Shown here: piece by piece, positions 17,206 through 24,164 of the stretch
How the letters are laid out: each line of letters begins with the position of its first letter
Position numbering within the stretch: the stretch's first letter is position 1
Assembly: GCA_031261285.1 (NCBI GenBank)
Contig: JAISKM010000065.1
Location: forward strand, 1 to 35,379
Direction of reading: 5' to 3'
DNA length: 35,379 nt
DNA from: Candidatus Symbiothrix sp.
Lineage (GTDB): Bacteria; Bacteroidota; Bacteroidia; Bacteroidales; Azobacteroidaceae
Program-made: the position numbers and the translations under genes
The notes under the pieces: generated by a model
Told to the model about the DNA's origin: nothing
What the model saw: only the letters and a program-made list of their open reading frames with translations
Database searches by the model: none

Positions 17206-19212
17206 TTAAAAATTTGAAATGTCATATAAGCCAAAATCGGGGTCTTTCTCCGGCTGCCATGTGCGAATATGGATGACCGGCTCTTCCGTTTTGTTCAAAT
17301 CCACCATCAGAAACAGATAGCCCGTGTCGCCGTAAGTCGTTGAGAAATAGTCCTGTTTCAACTGAATGCCGTAGATTTCACTACCTGTGCCGGCTTTCTT
17401 TACGCCCGTGTCTGTAAATTTCAGATTGACGTATTCGTTGCTTTTGAACACCGTGTTGAGTTTTTTCAGGTATTCTTCTTTCGTGTATTGTGTCAATTTT
17501 GTTTGGTTGGACGGCAAAGCATATTTCGCATTGTCCGCGCCCACGTGATTTTTCACTGTTTTGCCCACGATTATCAAGGCATTATCCGAAAATATCGACT
17601 CGATATAATCCAAGCGCTTCAAAGCATACGCCGTTTTGTAATTCTCAATAAAATTGATGATTGCCAAACGTGAATATTCGCCCCATTGGTCGTATTTCAT
17701 AATATCATCGCTCGTATTCGCCGACAACGCAAACGACAGCGACCGAATTTTGCCCTCACTTTCCGAGATGTTAAACACCACATCTTCGACAAATGCACGC
17801 CGGTTGTTGCTGAAACTAAACCGCATCGGCAGCGACCGCGCCAATATGCCATCCTCAAATTTCACAAACGAATACGTCGGTTTGGAAAGAATGACCGCAC
17901 GTCCATAGCGCACCAATTTTGTAAAAATATCGTAACCCTCTGCCGTGAAACAATCGCGCACCGATTCATAATTTTTGGTGCGGATGGCCGTTTCGACACG
18001 TTCCAATAACGGCAAATAATCCGAACCGTCCGTAGGGGCGACCCTTGCGGTCGCCCTTACCCCAACGGTCGTCCCATCCGCAATGTTTTGGGCAACCGTA
18101 TTTGGGACAACCGTATTTTTGGTAATTGCATTTTGAACAACCACATTTGGGGCGACCGCATTTTGAACAACCGTATTCAGGGCGACCGTATTTTGAACAA
18201 CCGCATTCAGGGCGACCGCAAGGGTCGCCCCTACGGGGTTTGTTAACGACACATTGGCATAACTTTTTTTGAAAATAATTGGTTCTACCTTATTTAACAC
18301 ATCATTGACTTCGTTGTCAATTTTCCATTCGTTCTCGAAGGCGTATTCGATTTTCAGCCGCACATCCTTGTGCTGTGTGGTGTCGCCAACCAATTCTGCC
18401 ATGCCTTTGCCGTCTTTTGCGCCGGTGACCAACGACCAATTTCGTCCGTCGAAAAACGAATAGTCGCAATTCACTACCGGATGGTTTTTGTAGGTAATTT
18501 TTAATAGATAGCGTGTCAGATTTTCATCCGGCTGTTTTTCCGTGACTTCAAAATCAAGATTTTCAATGAGTTCATTGATTTGTCGAGGCAAAAAAACATC
18601 CAATTTCTGCGTTTTATCTGCAATCGACATCGTAATACTTTCTGAATTTGGAAGACTTTGTAGCAACATCAATGCCCAATAATAATCCCGCAACGCATCT
18701 GCTATCTGATATTTTGATTCCGCCACCAGGGCTTCTTTCACAAACTCTTTCACTTTGTGTTCGCGCTCGTTAAATATTTTCCCGACTTCGCTTTTTTTGA
18801 CAAAGCGGAACACATGCACTTCCGGCTCTTCGCCCCAACTCAAAATCTCGGTGTTTTTGATGGTGGCGTTGGAATGGGTTTGCACCAAATTATTGACATA
18901 TTCTTTAAAATCAGTCTTCTTACCGTTCGTTTTTTGTTCGGAATAAACACTAAATTTACTCGCAACATTGACGGAAATACTGCCAATTAGCATCGACAGC
19001 GCCTCTTTATCCGCCAATGCAGTCGTTTTGCCAACGCCTTCGCCCCAATAGTAATGAGGGTTTTTCTTAATTTCGTCTACCGATTGTGAAAAAGCCGGTT
19101 GGACGCACAAGCATCCAATCAGCATTAATGTCCGCAGGTTTCGCTTCGCTCCACCTGCGGTTATGCAAATCTCACGCCTCCGGCGTTGCAAAACAGACAT
19201 CCAATTTGTCAT
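17206..19212 (-). CDS. Large exported protein with LPP20-like N-terminal domain
   Basis: The mature protein opens SVDEIKKNPHYYWGEGVGKT followed by a helix-strand domain like those of LPP20-type envelope proteins, with an ADKEALSMLIGSISVNV signature, then a helical segment (ALVAESKYQIADALRDYYWALMLL) and further beta-rich domains. A central insert of alternating VVQN/NTV residues (about 343-410) comes from an in-frame low-complexity repeat array. The hydrophobic stretch LMLIGCLCVQPAFSQ is the signal peptide core; the start is uncertain because repeats cover the N-terminus: GTG 19236, ATG 19212, ATG 19200 and ATG 19125 are all in frame. It sits between the lipoprotein gene (16-40 bases upstream, depending on the start) and the PEGA/Sel1 gene, probably one operon. 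Function unknown. Confidence 0.72.
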   Translation of the reverse strand: MTNWMSVLQRRRREICITAGGAKRNLRTLMLIGCLCVQPAFSQSVDEIKKNPHYYWGEGVGKTTALADKEALSMLIGSISVNVASKFSVYSEQKTNGKKTDFKEYVNNLVQTHSNATIKNTEILSWGEEPEVHVFRFVKKSEVGKIFNEREHKVKEFVKEALVAESKYQIADALRDYYWALMLLQSLPNSESITMSIADKTQKLDVFLPRQINELIENLDFEVTEKQPDENLTRYLLKITYKNHPVVNCDYSFFDGRNWSLVTGAKDGKGMAELVGDTTQHKDVRLKIEYAFENEWKIDNEVNDVLNKVEPIIFKKSYANVSLTNPVGATLAVALNAVVQNTVALNTVVQNAVAPNVVVQNAITKNTVVPNTVAQNIADGTTVGVRATARVAPTDGSDYLPLLERVETAIRTKNYESVRDCFTAEGYDIFTKLVRYGRAVILSKPTYSFVKFEDGILARSLPMRFSFSNNRRAFVEDVVFNISESEGKIRSLSFALSANTSDDIMKYDQWGEYSRLAIINFIENYKTAYALKRLDYIESIFSDNALIIVGKTVKNHVGADNAKYALPSNQTKLTQYTKEEYLKKLNTVFKSNEYVNLKFTDTGVKKAGTGSEIYGIQLKQDYFSTTYGDTGYLFLMVDLNKTEEPVIHIRTWQPEKDPDFGLYDISNF
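18032..18234. repeat. In-frame low-complexity array bounded by inverted GTAGGGGCGACC repeats
   Basis: The block starts with GTAGGGGCGACCCTTGCGG (18032) and ends with its inverse, CGCAAGGGTCGCCCCTAC (to 18234). Between them are degenerate 15-base units of the type GCATTTTGAACAACC / GTATTCAGGGCGACC. It is open in the gene's frame and adds about 65 residues (units like NAVVQNTVALNTVVQN). A third copy of the end sequence, with CAACC in place of CGACC, lies at 19226-19251. Confidence 0.85.
19132..19186. repeat. Palindromic repeat over the start of the large exported protein gene
   Basis: CCGCAGGT (19132-19139) pairs with ACCTGCGG (19153-19160) around a TTCGCTTCGCTCC loop, followed by a second small hairpin ACGCC-tcc-GGCGT (19174-19186). 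It encodes the basic stretch QRRRREICITAGGAKRN ahead of the signal-peptide core. The TCGCTTCGCT loop resembles that of the hairpin at 24087-24115. Confidence 0.7.
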
Positions 19213-19225
19213 AAATCTTGTATTT

Positions 19226-19251
19226 AGGGCAACCACAAGGGTTGCCCCTAC
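19226..19251. repeat. GTAGGGGCAACC palindrome between the lipoprotein and exported-protein genes
   Basis: AGGGCAACCACAAGGGTTGCCCCTAC is a near-palindrome homologous to the ends of the 18032-18234 array. It fills the gap between the two genes and supplies the GTG start (19236) of the ORF-track frame, which is therefore doubtful. Confidence 0.75.
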
Positions 19252-19252
19252 A

Positions 19253-19816
19253 TTATTGATTATCTAATTTTTTCATTTCTTCGTCAAACACTTTCTTAAA
19301 TTGCTGTTTGTCGAAATCCAACTGCAATTTGGAATCTTTTGAAATACGGTCGGCAATTTTGTTTGCAATAATTTCCTTACTCATTTCGATGGCAATGTAG
19401 TAGGTATAGTTATTTTTATTTTGAAAAACTTTGTCACCGATAATTTTCACATCGTTTAATGATTGATTGACAACCAAAATCGCATTTTCTTCAAATTTAT
19501 TTTCAAACTCCTGTTTGTCTGCCACCGACCGTTGGTTGGTGTACGCTTCCGTAACAGTCTTCACCGTGGTTTGAACATTACTTGCCAACTCCGTTTTGGC
19601 ATTGGTCAACGCAATTTTCTTTGCCGTCGCCAAATTGGGGCTGATGCCGGATTGTGTAGCCCGGAAAAAATCTTTAGTCGAGCGATACTCCTTGTCCGCA
19701 AATGGTACCACAACTTCCGTTGCGCCCTGTTCAACCGCTACTTTTTTACTTTTGCAACCCGTCACCATGACACCTGCACATACTGCTATTGCAGTGAGAA
19801 CCAAAATTTTCTTCAT
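19253..19816 (-). CDS. LPP20-like envelope lipoprotein
   Basis: A lipoprotein signal peptide with Cys21 in MVTGCKSKK anchors this 187-residue protein in the envelope. The rest is an alternating helix-strand domain with ATAKKIALTNAKTELASNVQTTVKTVTEAY and a late YYIAIEMSKEIIANKIADRIS, the pattern of LPP20/LpoB-type lipoproteins found before TPR or PEGA proteins in Bacteroidota. The C-terminus is charged and helical. It is the first gene of the operon continuing with the large exported protein and the PEGA/Sel1 protein, all envelope-directed. Its start codon lies 57 bases after the U-tract of structured RNA copy B, so the RNA could be a leader controlling this operon. The exact function is unknown. 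Confidence 0.8.
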   Translation of the reverse strand: MKKILVLTAIAVCAGVMVTGCKSKKVAVEQGATEVVVPFADKEYRSTKDFFRATQSGISPNLATAKKIALTNAKTELASNVQTTVKTVTEAYTNQRSVADKQEFENKFEENAILVVNQSLNDVKIIGDKVFQNKNNYTYYIAIEMSKEIIANKIADRISKDSKLQLDFDKQQFKKVFDEEMKKLDNQ

Positions 19817-19872
19817 TTGTCTTTTATTTTTTAATTTATATTAGTATTTATCTAACTTTCATTTTTGGACAT

Positions 19873-20120
19873 AAAAAAGCGCGGACAAAACTCAAATCAT
19901 TTGTTTTTATGAGGTTCTTGACTACCTTGACAATCAAATAATGAGTAAAGCCCACGCCAAACGGCGTGAGCGTCATCACTTTACTCTTGATTGTCAATTG
20001 AAATTGTCAAGATTTCATAAAAACAAGATGTAAGCTAAACGCTTTTCCAACAATGTCTCAATGTGCATATCAGCACATTATGTGTTTTATATCATAAGCA
20101 AAAATTATTTCGTATTAATA
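19873..20120 (-). ncRNA. Structured RNA, copy B: AATGTG hairpin, long rod and U-tract
   Basis: This occupies most of the 417-base gap 19817-20233. Reading the minus strand: GCTTATGA, a 7-bp hairpin AATGTGC/GCACATT (20060-20079) with loop TGATAT, a GACATTG linker, then AAAAGCG (20040-20046) closing on CGCTTTT (19875-19881) which runs into six U residues. Inside is a rod: TTGTTTTTATGA 19901-19912 with 20015-20026 (12 bp), CTTGAC 19917 with 20006, TTGACAATCAA 19927-19937 with 19987-19997 (11 bp), GAGTAAAG 19943 with 19979, and a CACGCC-aaac-GGCGTG cap. Copy C at 34724 has the same order of elements, including GCTTACATCTT, GACCTCAT/GAACCTCAT and GCGCTTTTTTATGTC, with stem bases changed in a compensatory way. 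No coding capacity is apparent. Confidence 0.8.
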
Positions 20121-20127
20121 CCGGGCG

Positions 20128-20160
20128 TAAAGATACAAAAAATATTAATAACAATAGAAA
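20128..20160 (-). promoter_or_regulatory. Weak Bacteroidota promoter for structured RNA copy B
   Basis: On the minus strand TATCTTTA (20128-20135) matches TAnnTTTG except for the last base; TTTC lies 21 bases upstream (20157-20160). Position relative to the RNA (28 bases to the conserved GCTTATGA) agrees with copy C (33 bases). Confidence 0.45.
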
Positions 20161-20181
20161 GGTGCAGAAATATTATTAACA

Positions 20182-20201
20182 AGGAGGTAATTTTACCTCC
20201 T
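20182..20201 (-). terminator. Palindromic stem after the AEC transporter gene
   Basis: AGGAGGTAA-TT-TTACCTCCT is a perfect 9-bp hairpin 33 bases beyond the transporter stop. The tail on the minus strand is TTGTTAATAATATTTC, only a weak U-tract, so it may be a terminator or an mRNA-stabilising stem. It also shields the promoter of RNA copy B. Confidence 0.5.
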
Positions 20202-20233
20202 ATTGTTTTGAAACAGTAGCTACCAAGAAATTA

Positions 20234-21145
20234 TTACAGCGCCCACTGCGATACAAAATACCAGACGGTGGACGTGATAAATCCGAAGACGATGCCCAAA
20301 CCTACCACCAACGAGCAATAGCGCGGATTGAGGTTGTATTGACTCGCCAACAGGCTGACGGTGATGTGCGACGACATGCCCGCTTCAAAAACGCTGATTT
20401 TCGCGAAATTACCACCGGATTGCATCACGATTGCCAATGCCAGCACCAAGCAAGGGGCTAAAATCAATTTGTAGAGCAAGCCTGCCGATAAAAGTCGCCA
20501 CTCGTGTTTCATTTCACCGAATTTCAACTGTAAACCAATGGAAAAAAGTGCCATCGGCGACATCGTAGCAATCAATTTATCAAACAGGGGATTGGCGACG
20601 GAAATATCCAAAAATAGCGGCAGAATCAGGGCACACAAACAACCGATAAACGGCGGAAAGCGAAACACTTTTTTCACCACAAACATAAAATTCAGTTCTT
20701 TCGATTTTTCGGCAGAACTTCTTAGCACCGTGATTACGCCAATGGTCGCAAACAAAATAAATGTGACTTGGTCGAAAATCACTGCATGATGAATTTCCGA
20801 TTCACCGTAAAATGCCGAAATCATCGGAAAACCAAGAAAAGCGGTATTCCCCAATCCACAAGTGACGAGCAAAGCCGTGCGTGATGCCATGGACAGCCGT
20901 TTTTTGCGGTCATAAATCTGCACAAACAGCCACGCACCTCCCCACACCAGCAACGATCCAAAAATGGGTAGCAGCACGTTCGCACTCCATTCAATTTCAG
21001 GAACAAATCGCAACGAAAATGCCGGCAACGCCGCATACAGTACCCACGCATTAACGCTCTTGTGGGCACCTTCAGGCAATAGTTGCAAGCGCGACATCGC
21101 CATTCCCGTCGCCACACAAAAGAATATCAGAATAAAATTGATCAT
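20234..21145 (-). CDS. AEC (auxin efflux carrier) family transporter
   Basis: An integral inner-membrane carrier of about 303 residues with roughly ten hydrophobic segments, beginning MINFILIFFCVATGMAMSRL and including ALPAFSLRFVPEIEW, TALLVTCGLGNTAFLGFPMIS and a C-terminal ASQYNLNPRYCSLVVGLGIVFGFITSTVWYFV. The pattern N-A-F-L-G-F-P after a glycine-rich helix is characteristic of the AEC family, whose members export organic anions such as malate; the substrate here cannot be told. The ORF track starts at 21184, but a TACATTTG promoter element (21165-21172) lies inside that extension, so the ATG at 21145 is the likely start. It is divergent from the M16 protease gene. Confidence 0.9.
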   Translation of the reverse strand: MINFILIFFCVATGMAMSRLQLLPEGAHKSVNAWVLYAALPAFSLRFVPEIEWSANVLLPIFGSLLVWGGAWLFVQIYDRKKRLSMASRTALLVTCGLGNTAFLGFPMISAFYGESEIHHAVIFDQVTFILFATIGVITVLRSSAEKSKELNFMFVVKKVFRFPPFIGCLCALILPLFLDISVANPLFDKLIATMSPMALFSIGLQLKFGEMKHEWRLLSAGLLYKLILAPCLVLALAIVMQSGGNFAKISVFEAGMSSHITVSLLASQYNLNPRYCSLVVGLGIVFGFITSTVWYFVSQWAL

Positions 21146-21164
21146 TGTTCTGCAATTTTGGATG

Positions 21165-21196
21165 CAAATGTACGCTTTTTTCACAAAATACTTAAA
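21165..21196 (-). promoter_or_regulatory. Probable promoter for the AEC transporter gene
   Basis: Minus-strand TACATTTG (21165-21172) is a perfect -7 element; TTTA (21193-21196) lies 20 bases upstream as an imperfect -33. It lies inside the ORF-track N-terminal extension and so fixes the start at 21145. Confidence 0.55.
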
Positions 21197-21213
21197 TATT
21201 TTTTCATTTTTAA

Positions 21214-21243
21214 TTTGTAATTAAAATATTATGCTTACATTTG
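21214..21243 (+). promoter_or_regulatory. Bacteroidota promoter for the M16 protease gene
   Basis: TTTG (21214-21217), 18 bases, TACATTTG (21236-21243) match the consensus exactly. The start codon follows 23 bases after the -7 element. Confidence 0.75.
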
Positions 21244-21266
21244 TGTCCTAAATAAATATACACAAA

Positions 21267-24068
21267 ATGAAAAAAATAGCTTTGTTCTTAGTCTTCGTTG
21301 CCCTGACCACGTTGGGGTATGCACAAGTGTTGCCGGTAGATTCGGCTGTGATTTATGGAAAACTCGACAACGGTTTGACCTATTATATCAGGCACAACGA
21401 ATATCCCGAAAAACGGGCGGATTTTTATATCGCTCAACGCGTGGGTTCGATGCTGGAAGAGGACGACCAGGCTGGTCTGGCGCACTTTTTGGAACACATG
21501 ATGTTTAATGGGACGAAAAATTATCCGGGCAAAAAGACGATGCTGAACTGGCTCGAAACCGTCGGCGTGAAATTCGGCACCAATGCTAATGCCTACACGT
21601 CGTTTGATGAAACGGTTTACAACCTGTCGAGCGTGCCTGTGACGCGTGAAGGCATTATTGATTCGTGCTTATTGGTGTTGCACGACTGGTCGGGATTTGC
21701 GTCGCTCACCAACGAACAAATTGACGAAGAACGCCTGATTATCAAAGAAGAATGGCGCACGCGCAATACACCGAGTTGGCGTACTGCCAATAAACAGTTT
21801 GAAGATATTTTCACAGGCAGTAAATATGCCAACCGAATGCCTATCGGCAGCATGGATATTGTGGAAAATTTTCCGTATCAAGCGTTGAAAGACTATTACA
21901 AAAAATGGTATCGCCCTGATTTGCAGGCGGTTATTATTGTCGGCGATGTAGACGCTAAAGCCGTAGAAGCCAAGTTGAAAACACTGTTTGCAGACGTTCC
22001 TAAGCCGGTTGACCCTGCCGAGCGAGTCTATTTTCCTGTACCTGATGCGAATGAAACCATCGTGTCGATTGCCCTTGACCCGGAAGCCACACGCACGCAG
22101 GTCAATCTTTATTTGAAACACGATTTGTTTCCCAAACAATACAAAAAAACAGCGGCGGAAATGTCGTTTAACATATTAAAAGGTTTGGCAACGCGCATAC
22201 TTGCCGATCGTCTCGAAGAAATTTCACAGACGGCCGATGCTCCATTTAGTGCCTCTACCGCATTTGACGGCAACTATGGCAGCGTGGCACAAACGAAAGA
22301 TGCCTGGACAACAATCGCGTTGAGCAAAGAAAATAAAGTGGGTGAATCATTAGCCGTTTTGGTGCGCGAAAATGAACGCGTCAAACAATACGGTTTCACC
22401 GATGCCGAAGTCGAACGCGCCAAAGCAAACGTGCTGCAACGCTACGAAACACAATACAACAACCGCAACAAAACGCAAAACGAAGTTTACACACAAGAAT
22501 ATGTGCGTTCGTTTACCCAAGAGGAGTCTATTCCGGGCATCGAATTTGAATACGATTTTGTAAAAGGTTTGCTTCCACAAGTCAGTGCACAAGCACTCAG
22601 TGATGTAGCAAAACAATTAATTGACGATAAAAACAGTGTCATTGCTGTGTCCGGACCGGAAAAAGAAGGCTTAGTCTATCCTACGCCCGACGAATTACGC
22701 GCCATTTACACGGCTACCGTTGCCGAAAAAGTGGAAGGTTACGTAGAAACGGTTTCCAACGAACCGCTCATCGCGCACTTACCTAAAGCAGGTAAAGTGG
22801 TTAAAACAGAGAAAGATGCGACACTCGACGCAACCGTTTGGACGCTTTCCAATGGCATGAAAGTCGTTTTGAAGAAAACAGACTTCAAAGACGACCAAAT
22901 TCTGATGAACGGACAGGCTTACGGTGGTACGTCCAACATTTCGGATGCCGATATTTTCAATGCGAATTTGGCAGATAATGTGCCCGAAATTGGTGGTGTA
23001 GGTAATTTCAGCGCTACCGACTTGAAAAAAGCCTTAGCCGGCAAATCCGTCAATGTGAATGCATCAATCATTACCTATACACAAGCTATAACCGGTTCAT
23101 CCACGGTTAAAGATGCCGAAACGTTGCTGCAATTGACTTATTTATATTTCACCGCACCACGCAAAGACGAAGCTGCGTTCAATAGCATCTGGACGCTGGT
23201 CAAAAATCAACTGAAAAATCAGGCTACAACTCCTTCGTTCATTATGGGTCAGCACCGTATAAAAGCGATGTATGGCGATAATCCGCGCATGAAACAGATG
23301 ACGTTTGAAGATGCCGAAACATTGAATTACGATCGCATCATTGAAATATATAAACAAATGTATGCCAATCCGGGGGCGTTTGTCTTCACGTTTGTCGGCA
23401 CAATTGACGAACAAGCGTTGAAACCTTTGGTAGAACAATATTTGGCATCTTTGCCGGCCGGCAACAAAAAAGCGACCTACAAATTGTCCAATCCGGAAAT
23501 TAACAAAGGTACGATTTCTGATATGTTCTCACAGGAAATGCAAGCACCTAAAACGACGGCCTTTGAATTGTATAGCGGTCAGTTGGAGTATAATCAGAAA
23601 AATGTATTGACAATCAGTGCGTTAAAACAAGTTCTTGACATCGTATTTCAGCGGGCTGTCCGTGATGAAGCCGGTGGAGCATACGGTGTAGGTACCCGTG
23701 GAAATTTAGAACGCACCCCAGCCGGTCGAACAACGTTACAGATAAATTTCGATACCAATCCGGATCGTGCTGCCACTATCACTCCAATCATTGATAAAGA
23801 AATCAAAAAAATAGCTGAACAAGGACCTGCAGCAGCTGATTTCCAAAAGGTTAAAGAATATATGCTCAAACAATTCCAGGAAGATGAAAAAGATAACGGC
23901 TATTGGGGAGGTGCTGTGTTGAGGAATAAGTATTTCTACAACGACGACACCTATTCTAACTACCGTGCCCTTTTGGATGCCCTGACGCCTGCTGATATTC
24001 AACAACTTACGAAAGAATTGATTTCACAAGGCAATTTCATTGAAGTGATTATGAATCCGGCAGAGTAA
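21267..24068 (+). CDS. Exported M16 family zinc metalloprotease (pitrilysin-like)
   Basis: The 933-residue protein has a Sec signal peptide (MKKIALFLVFVALTTLGYAQ), so it acts in the periplasm. The inverted zinc motif HxxEH is intact as HFLEH (His73, Glu76, His77), in the context GLAHFLEHMMFNGTKNYPGK; the third ligand is expected near Glu154 in NEQIDEERLIIKEEW. FGTNANAYTSFDETVYNL is typical of the catalytic M16 half. The second half (about 510-933) carries the inactive-type M16_C domain with RDEAGGAYGVGTRGN. Length agrees with two-half single-chain M16 proteases common in Bacteroidota. It has its own consensus promoter and is followed by a hairpin repeat before nadB. It probably degrades peptides in the periplasm. 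Confidence 0.95.
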   Translation: MKKIALFLVFVALTTLGYAQVLPVDSAVIYGKLDNGLTYYIRHNEYPEKRADFYIAQRVGSMLEEDDQAGLAHFLEHMMFNGTKNYPGKKTMLNWLETVGVKFGTNANAYTSFDETVYNLSSVPVTREGIIDSCLLVLHDWSGFASLTNEQIDEERLIIKEEWRTRNTPSWRTANKQFEDIFTGSKYANRMPIGSMDIVENFPYQALKDYYKKWYRPDLQAVIIVGDVDAKAVEAKLKTLFADVPKPVDPAERVYFPVPDANETIVSIALDPEATRTQVNLYLKHDLFPKQYKKTAAEMSFNILKGLATRILADRLEEISQTADAPFSASTAFDGNYGSVAQTKDAWTTIALSKENKVGESLAVLVRENERVKQYGFTDAEVERAKANVLQRYETQYNNRNKTQNEVYTQEYVRSFTQEESIPGIEFEYDFVKGLLPQVSAQALSDVAKQLIDDKNSVIAVSGPEKEGLVYPTPDELRAIYTATVAEKVEGYVETVSNEPLIAHLPKAGKVVKTEKDATLDATVWTLSNGMKVVLKKTDFKDDQILMNGQAYGGTSNISDADIFNANLADNVPEIGGVGNFSATDLKKALAGKSVNVNASIITYTQAITGSSTVKDAETLLQLTYLYFTAPRKDEAAFNSIWTLVKNQLKNQATTPSFIMGQHRIKAMYGDNPRMKQMTFEDAETLNYDRIIEIYKQMYANPGAFVFTFVGTIDEQALKPLVEQYLASLPAGNKKATYKLSNPEINKGTISDMFSQEMQAPKTTAFELYSGQLEYNQKNVLTISALKQVLDIVFQRAVRDEAGGAYGVGTRGNLERTPAGRTTLQINFDTNPDRAATITPIIDKEIKKIAEQGPAAADFQKVKEYMLKQFQEDEKDNGYWGGAVLRNKYFYNDDTYSNYRALLDALTPADIQQLTKELISQGNFIEVIMNPAE

Positions 24069-24086
24069 TAAAATCATTTTACTGAC

Positions 24087-24139
24087 ACCCCCAGTCGCTT
24101 CGCTTCACTGGGGGTTATTCATATTTACACCTTCGGTGT
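24087..24139. repeat. Double-hairpin repeat between the M16 protease and nadB genes
   Basis: ACCCCCAGT (24087-24095) pairs with ACTGGGGGT (24107-24115) around a CGCTTCGCTTC loop, followed by ACACC-ttc-GGTGT (24127-24139). The first stem is strong enough to terminate but lacks a U-tract. The loop resembles the repeat at 19132-19160, pointing to a dispersed repeat family. Confidence 0.65.
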
Positions 24140-24164
24140 GTAACAATAAAATAAGGTTAATAGT

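Noticed and set aside
18032-18234. CRISPR-like array
   Set aside because: The units are contiguous degenerate 15-mers without unique spacers, are open in a gene frame, and no cas gene is present.
21146-21184. N-terminal extension of the AEC transporter
   Set aside because: It contains a TACATTTG promoter element; AEC proteins start directly with the first membrane helix.
24087-24139. Strong rho-independent terminator after the M16 protease gene
   Set aside because: The stem is strong but there is no U-tract, and its loop matches another repeat in the window, so it is listed as a repeat.
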